Position numbers and translations under genes: made by a program. A stretch of 18,652 nt of DNA from Bacillota bacterium (lineage in GTDB: Bacteria; Bacillota; Clostridia; Tissierellales; Sporanaerobacteraceae): the NCBI GenBank assembly GCA_029779375.1, contig JAKPAR010000194.1, positions 1 to 18,652 of the forward strand. Direction: 5' to 3'. Shown here in pieces: positions 15,628 to 18,652 of this stretch. Within the stretch, counting starts at the first letter, position 1; each line of letters opens with the position of its first letter. The notes under the pieces were generated by a model, which worked only from the letters and a program-made list of their open reading frames with translations, did no database searches and was not told the DNA's origin.

Positions 15628-16620
15628 TTATTTATTTTTAGTTAAAAGCTCTGCAATTTGGACAGTATTAGTTGCTGCGCCTTTTCGAATATTGTCAGCT
15701 ACTATCCATAAATTAATGCCATTGTCCACACTAAAATCTCTTCTGATTCTTCCAACATATACTTCATCTTTTCCTTCCACTTCTATAGGCATTGGATAAA
15801 TATTGTTTTTCACATCATCTAATACTATAATTCCCTTGCTTGTTTTTAATGTATTGTATATTTCACTTATTTCAAATTGTTTTTCAAATTCAATATTTGC
15901 AGATACACAGTGTCCATATCTAACAGGTACTCTAACAGTAGTAGAAGTAATTTTAATTTTGTCATCATGAAGTATCTTTTTAGTCTCTTCAATCATCTTG
16001 ATTTCTTCTTTTGTATAGCCATTGTCTGTAAATTCATCTATATGAGGTAGACAGTTAAAAGCTATAGGATGTGGATATTTTTTAGGTTCTAAAGATTTTA
16101 ACCCATTTTCTAAATCCATCAAACCACCTATACCTGAACCAGAAACTGCTTGATAGGTTGAAAATATTATTCGTTTTATTTTAAAAGCTTCATGAAGTGG
16201 TTTTAATGGTACTACACATTGGATTGTGGAACAATTAGGATTAGAGATTATACCTTTATTCCATTTTATATCTTCTGGATTAACTTCAGGAACGACTAAA
16301 GGTACATTTTCATCCATTCTCCAAGCACTACTATTGTCAACTACAACAATACCTTTACTTTTAGCTATAGGAGCATATTTTTTACTTATTTCACCTCCCG
16401 CAGAAAAAAGTAGTATATCTAGTGGTTTATCAAAAGATTTTTCATTTAATTCTTCAACTTCATATTCCTTATCATTAAATACTAATTTTTGTCCTTTAGA
16501 TTTTTCAGATGCAAAGAGATATAGATTGTCTACAGGAAAATTTCTTTCTTCCATTACTTTGAGAAATGTTCTACCTACCATACCTGTAGCTCCAACTATG
16601 CCAATATTAACTTTATTCAA
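15628..16620 (-). CDS. asd: aspartate-semialdehyde dehydrogenase
   Basis: Asd reduces aspartyl phosphate to aspartate semialdehyde with NADPH, the branch point to diaminopimelate, lysine, threonine and methionine. Counted from the start used here, GATGMVG (10-16) binds NADP, SNPNCSTIQ carries the nucleophile Cys130, and VRYGHCVSANIEF carries the catalytic His237. The frame could begin at a GTG at 16629, but AAGGGGTG would then overlap the start. A TTG at 16620 lies 6 nt after it and gives the usual short N terminus MNKVNIGIVG (330 residues), so TTG is preferred. It is first in the operon. The 137 nt up to the divergent protease gene contain AT-rich TATAAT-like sequences but no room for a lysine riboswitch. 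Confidence 0.95.
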   Translation of the reverse strand: MNKVNIGIVGATGMVGRTFLKVMEERNFPVDNLYLFASEKSKGQKLVFNDKEYEVEELNEKSFDKPLDILLFSAGGEISKKYAPIAKSKGIVVVDNSSAWRMDENVPLVVPEVNPEDIKWNKGIISNPNCSTIQCVVPLKPLHEAFKIKRIIFSTYQAVSGSGIGGLMDLENGLKSLEPKKYPHPIAFNCLPHIDEFTDNGYTKEEIKMIEETKKILHDDKIKITSTTVRVPVRYGHCVSANIEFEKQFEISEIYNTLKTSKGIIVLDDVKNNIYPMPIEVEGKDEVYVGRIRRDFSVDNGINLWIVADNIRKGAATNTVQIAELLTKNK

Positions 16621-16757
16621 TACTTTCACCCCTTATTAGAATAATTATAGTAATATATATTATTATAGTATAAATAATTGGATACTACTAGAACAAACTG
16701 ATTGATTTAAATGTGAAAAAAATATACAATTATATAAAAACAGTTAAGGAGGTAGAA

Positions 16758-17678
16758 ATGGAAAGAAAGCACATGAATCCAAGTATTTTTGAAACAAATA
16801 TTTTTTACTTGATTATTGGAGTTTTACTTTTATTTTTAGGAGGACTAGTTCAGTCTAAAGAAATATATTTAGGTCTTATTATTACTGAATATTTAATTAT
16901 CCTTCTTCCAACAATTACATATTTAAAAGCTAGAGGATATAGCCTCAAAAAAGTACTGAAATTAAATAAAATTTCAGCTAAAGAAGTAGCTTTGATATTT
17001 TTAATTGTTATATTTTCTTATCCTGTTGGAGTGTTTTTAAATTATTTGATGATTCTTCTTTTGAGTAATTTTACAGAGTTAAAGCCAACGCCTATACCTA
17101 TACCTAAATCTACATGGGAATATTTTTTAGGACTTTTAGTTATTTCTTTGTCTCCAGGTATATGTGAGGAAGTGCTTTTTAGAGGTATGGTTATGTCTTC
17201 ATATGAAAAATTGGGAAAGAAAAAAGCTATTATTATATCAGCAATTTTATTTGGAATATTTCATTTTAATCTTCAAAATTTAGTGGGTCCTATATTTTTG
17301 GGAATAATCTTTGGGTTTATAGCATATAAAACTAATTCGTTATTCTCTACAATGATTGCCCATGGAGTTAATAATTCTATCGCTACAACAATTGCTTATT
17401 TAACTATGAGGAACATGGATAAAATATCTATTGAAAGTCAAGATATAGGAATTTCTATGGGAAGTTTTGCTACAGTTTTAACTATAATCGTTGGATTTGT
17501 AATAGCCATAATTTCAGGTGCTATAGCTTATACTTTGTACAAATCTTTACCTGATAATAGTTATGAAGAAGATATTAGCTTTGAGGAATACACTCCAAGA
17601 GTAGTACATTATTTGCCATTGCTCGTAGTTTTGGTTATATTCATAATCTATAATTATATGGTTTTGTTTGTATACTAG
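16758..17678 (+). CDS. CPBP-family intramembrane metalloprotease
   Basis: This is a multi-pass membrane protein (306 residues, about 7-8 hydrophobic segments) with the three motifs of the CPBP/Abi glutamic-type membrane protease family: EEVLFR at 137-142, FGIFHFN with His169 at 165-171, and HGVNNS at 202-207. Relatives process prenylated or other membrane proteins, and some Gram-positive members give bacteriocin self-immunity. No bacteriocin gene is near. AAGGAGGT lies 4 nt before the ATG at 16758. A GTG at 16713 extends the frame by 15 residues but lacks a binding site. The gene is divergent from asd, and its terminator overlaps the next gene's promoter and binding site. Confidence 0.9.
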   Translation: MERKHMNPSIFETNIFYLIIGVLLLFLGGLVQSKEIYLGLIITEYLIILLPTITYLKARGYSLKKVLKLNKISAKEVALIFLIVIFSYPVGVFLNYLMILLLSNFTELKPTPIPIPKSTWEYFLGLLVISLSPGICEEVLFRGMVMSSYEKLGKKKAIIISAILFGIFHFNLQNLVGPIFLGIIFGFIAYKTNSLFSTMIAHGVNNSIATTIAYLTMRNMDKISIESQDIGISMGSFATVLTIIVGFVIAIISGAIAYTLYKSLPDNSYEEDISFEEYTPRVVHYLPLLVVLVIFIIYNYMVLFVY

Positions 17679-17706
17679 AATAAAAGTAATCCCTCTTGCC
17701 ATACTA
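17678..17706 (+). promoter_or_regulatory. putative forespore (sigma-G/F type) promoter for the SspF-like SASP
   Basis: GAATA at 17678-17682 fits the -35 form gHATR, and CATACTA at 17700-17706 fits the -10 form CATnHTA, with a 17-nt spacer. These are the consensus elements of sigma-G. The predicted start would be near 17712-17714, giving a very short leader that begins at the ribosome binding site. The promoter overlaps the protease gene's end and terminator. Confidence 0.5.
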
Positions 17707-17724
17707 AAAGGCAGGAGGGATTTT
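17688..17724 (+). terminator. terminator of the CPBP gene, embedding the SASP ribosome binding site
   Basis: AATCCCTCTTGCC (17688-17700) pairs with GGCAGGAGGGATT (17710-17722) in a 13-bp stem with one T-G wobble and a 9-nt loop, then TTTT. The 3' arm holds AGGAGGG, the ribosome binding site of the SASP starting at 17726. Read-through RNA from the protease gene would fold and hide the site. Confidence 0.75.
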
Positions 17725-17725
17725 A

Positions 17726-17926
17726 ATGGCCAAAAATAAGAAAAAAGAAAAAATAGAAACGTTGGAAGATAAATTAAAGTATGAAATTGCAGAAGAGTTG
17801 GGGCTTATAAATAAAATAAATGAAGTAGGATGGGGTGGTCTTACAGCTAAAGAATCAGGCAAAATAGGAGGAATTATAACTGTTAGAAAGAGAGAAATGA
17901 AAATTAAGGATGACTTGAAGAAATAG
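17726..17926 (+). CDS. sspF: SspF-like small acid-soluble spore protein
   Basis: The 66-residue protein resembles SspF, the diverged minor relative of alpha/beta SASPs. Residues 17-27 (KYEIAEELGLI) and 34-49 (VGWGGLTAKESGKIGG) correspond to the two family blocks. The Gly-Trp-Gly is the feature separating SspF from ordinary alpha/beta types. It has a very basic N terminus (AKNKKKEK) and C terminus (MKIKDDLKK). The likely role is DNA binding in the forespore and spore. AGGAGG is 7 nt before the ATG, within a terminator hairpin, with a sigma-G-like promoter overlapping. The gene symbol is by resemblance only. Next is a SIR2 gene, 43 nt downstream. Confidence 0.85.
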   Translation: MAKNKKKEKIETLEDKLKYEIAEELGLINKINEVGWGGLTAKESGKIGGIITVRKREMKIKDDLKK

Positions 17927-17969
17927 AATTAATATTATAGAATTGAAGTAGTTGCAGGGGGTGGATGAT

Positions 17970-18652
17970 GTGGATATGGATTTGATAAAAAGAGCTAGTG
18001 ATATGATAAGAAAATCTTCAAAGACTTTTGTTTTAACAGGTGCTGGAATTTCCACAGAAAGTGGTATACCTGATTTTAGAAGTCCAAATACAGGGCTTTG
18101 GGAAAATACAGATCCAATGGAAGCCTTGTCTACTACAGTATTATATAATTATCCAAAAAAGTTTTATAGTGAGGGATATAAAATTCTCTTAGATATGAAG
18201 GATGCAAAACCCAATAGAGCACATTATGTCTTAGCTGAAATGGAAAGAATGGGATTTATTTCTGGGATTATAACGCAAAACATAGATAATTTACATCAAA
18301 AAGCTGGTTCCCAATATGTTTTAGAAGTTCATGGAAATACTAGAGAAGGTAGCTGTGTAAATTGCGGGAAAAAAGTAGATTTAGATGTTTTAACTGAAAA
18401 AGTAAACAATAATGAAATTCCTCCTAGATGCGATCATTGTCAGGGAATTTTAAGACCTGATGTAGTTATGTTTGGAGATAAGTTGCCAGAAGATTTTAAT
18501 GTTGCTGTAGAAGAAGTAGAAAATAGCGATTTACTTATTGTCATTGGTTCTAGTTTGGTTGTAGCTCCGGTAAATTATTTACCTCAAATGGCTAAAAAGT
18601 TGATTATCATTAATTCAAGCAGTACTGCTATGGATTTTTGTGCAGATTTGAT
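17970..18652 (+). CDS. SIR2-family NAD-dependent protein deacylase (partial, 3' end missing)
   Basis: The open frame runs off the window, so about 227 residues of the usual ~240-250 are present. Sirtuins remove acyl groups from lysines using NAD. The NAD motif GAGIS (24-28) and PDFR (34-37), TQNID (102-106), catalytic His121 (VLEVHGN), the structural zinc cysteines C129, C132, C154 and C157, and VIGSSLVV near the end are all present. A GTG at 17970 lies 8 nt after AGGGGG and is preferred. An ATG at 17976 is possible with a longer spacer. It follows the SspF-like gene by 43 nt with no evident terminator. Class and substrate (acetyl, succinyl or other) are not decided. Confidence 0.93.
   Translation, partial: MDMDLIKRASDMIRKSSKTFVLTGAGISTESGIPDFRSPNTGLWENTDPMEALSTTVLYNYPKKFYSEGYKILLDMKDAKPNRAHYVLAEMERMGFISGIITQNIDNLHQKAGSQYVLEVHGNTREGSCVNCGKKVDLDVLTEKVNNNEIPPRCDHCQGILRPDVVMFGDKLPEDFNVAVEEVENSDLLIVIGSSLVVAPVNYLPQMAKKLIIINSSSTAMDFCADL

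Overview
The window reads as chromosomal DNA of an endospore-forming, low-G+C Firmicute, most likely a member of the Clostridia or Tissierellia. Reasons: very AT-rich codon use, strong AGGAGG-type ribosome binding sites, two small acid-soluble spore protein (SASP) genes, a PdaB-like sporulation deacetylase, a DUF4364 protein, and a DapH (acetylase-route) diaminopimelate pathway. No rRNA, tRNA, CRISPR array, intact insertion sequence or phage module was seen. Species cannot be decided from sequence alone.

Layout. (1) 1-2745: tail of a probable T-box leader, valS, and a strong terminator. (2) 2750-5942: an accessory-looking block between valS and folC. It holds a secreted protein gene broken by a frameshift, a 51-codon membrane peptide gene not in any long ORF, a gene-poor 469-nt stretch, and a large membrane-anchored protein of unknown family. 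(3) 5972-8568: folC, a small unknown protein and a YncE/YVTN-type beta-propeller; the last two have their ribosome binding sites in the 3' arm of an upstream hairpin. (4) 8577-9401 (minus): alpha/beta SASP and a DUF4364 protein. (5) 9603-12312: PdaB-like deacetylase, a Mur-ligase-like protein that has lost its ATP-binding and other signature motifs, and a two-OB-fold SSB-like protein. (6) 12508-13188: a 43-residue membrane peptide and hpt. (7) 13211-16620 (minus): the operon asd-dapA-dapB-dapH, convergent with hpt across a 34-nt perfect palindrome. (8) 16758-18652: CPBP membrane protease, an SspF-like SASP, and a SIR2 deacetylase cut by the window end.

How it fits together. The asd-dapA-dapB-dapH cluster converts aspartyl phosphate towards meso-diaminopimelate and lysine. 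Its dihydrodipicolinate intermediate is also the precursor of spore dipicolinic acid. Several neighbours (two SASPs, PdaB) belong to spore formation, so the region mixes housekeeping and sporulation genes. The most interesting points are the degenerate Mur ligase paired with PdaB, and the recurrent design in which a hairpin masks the ribosome binding site. At the SspF-like gene this is superimposed on a forespore-type promoter, which would make the gene translatable only from its own spore transcript.
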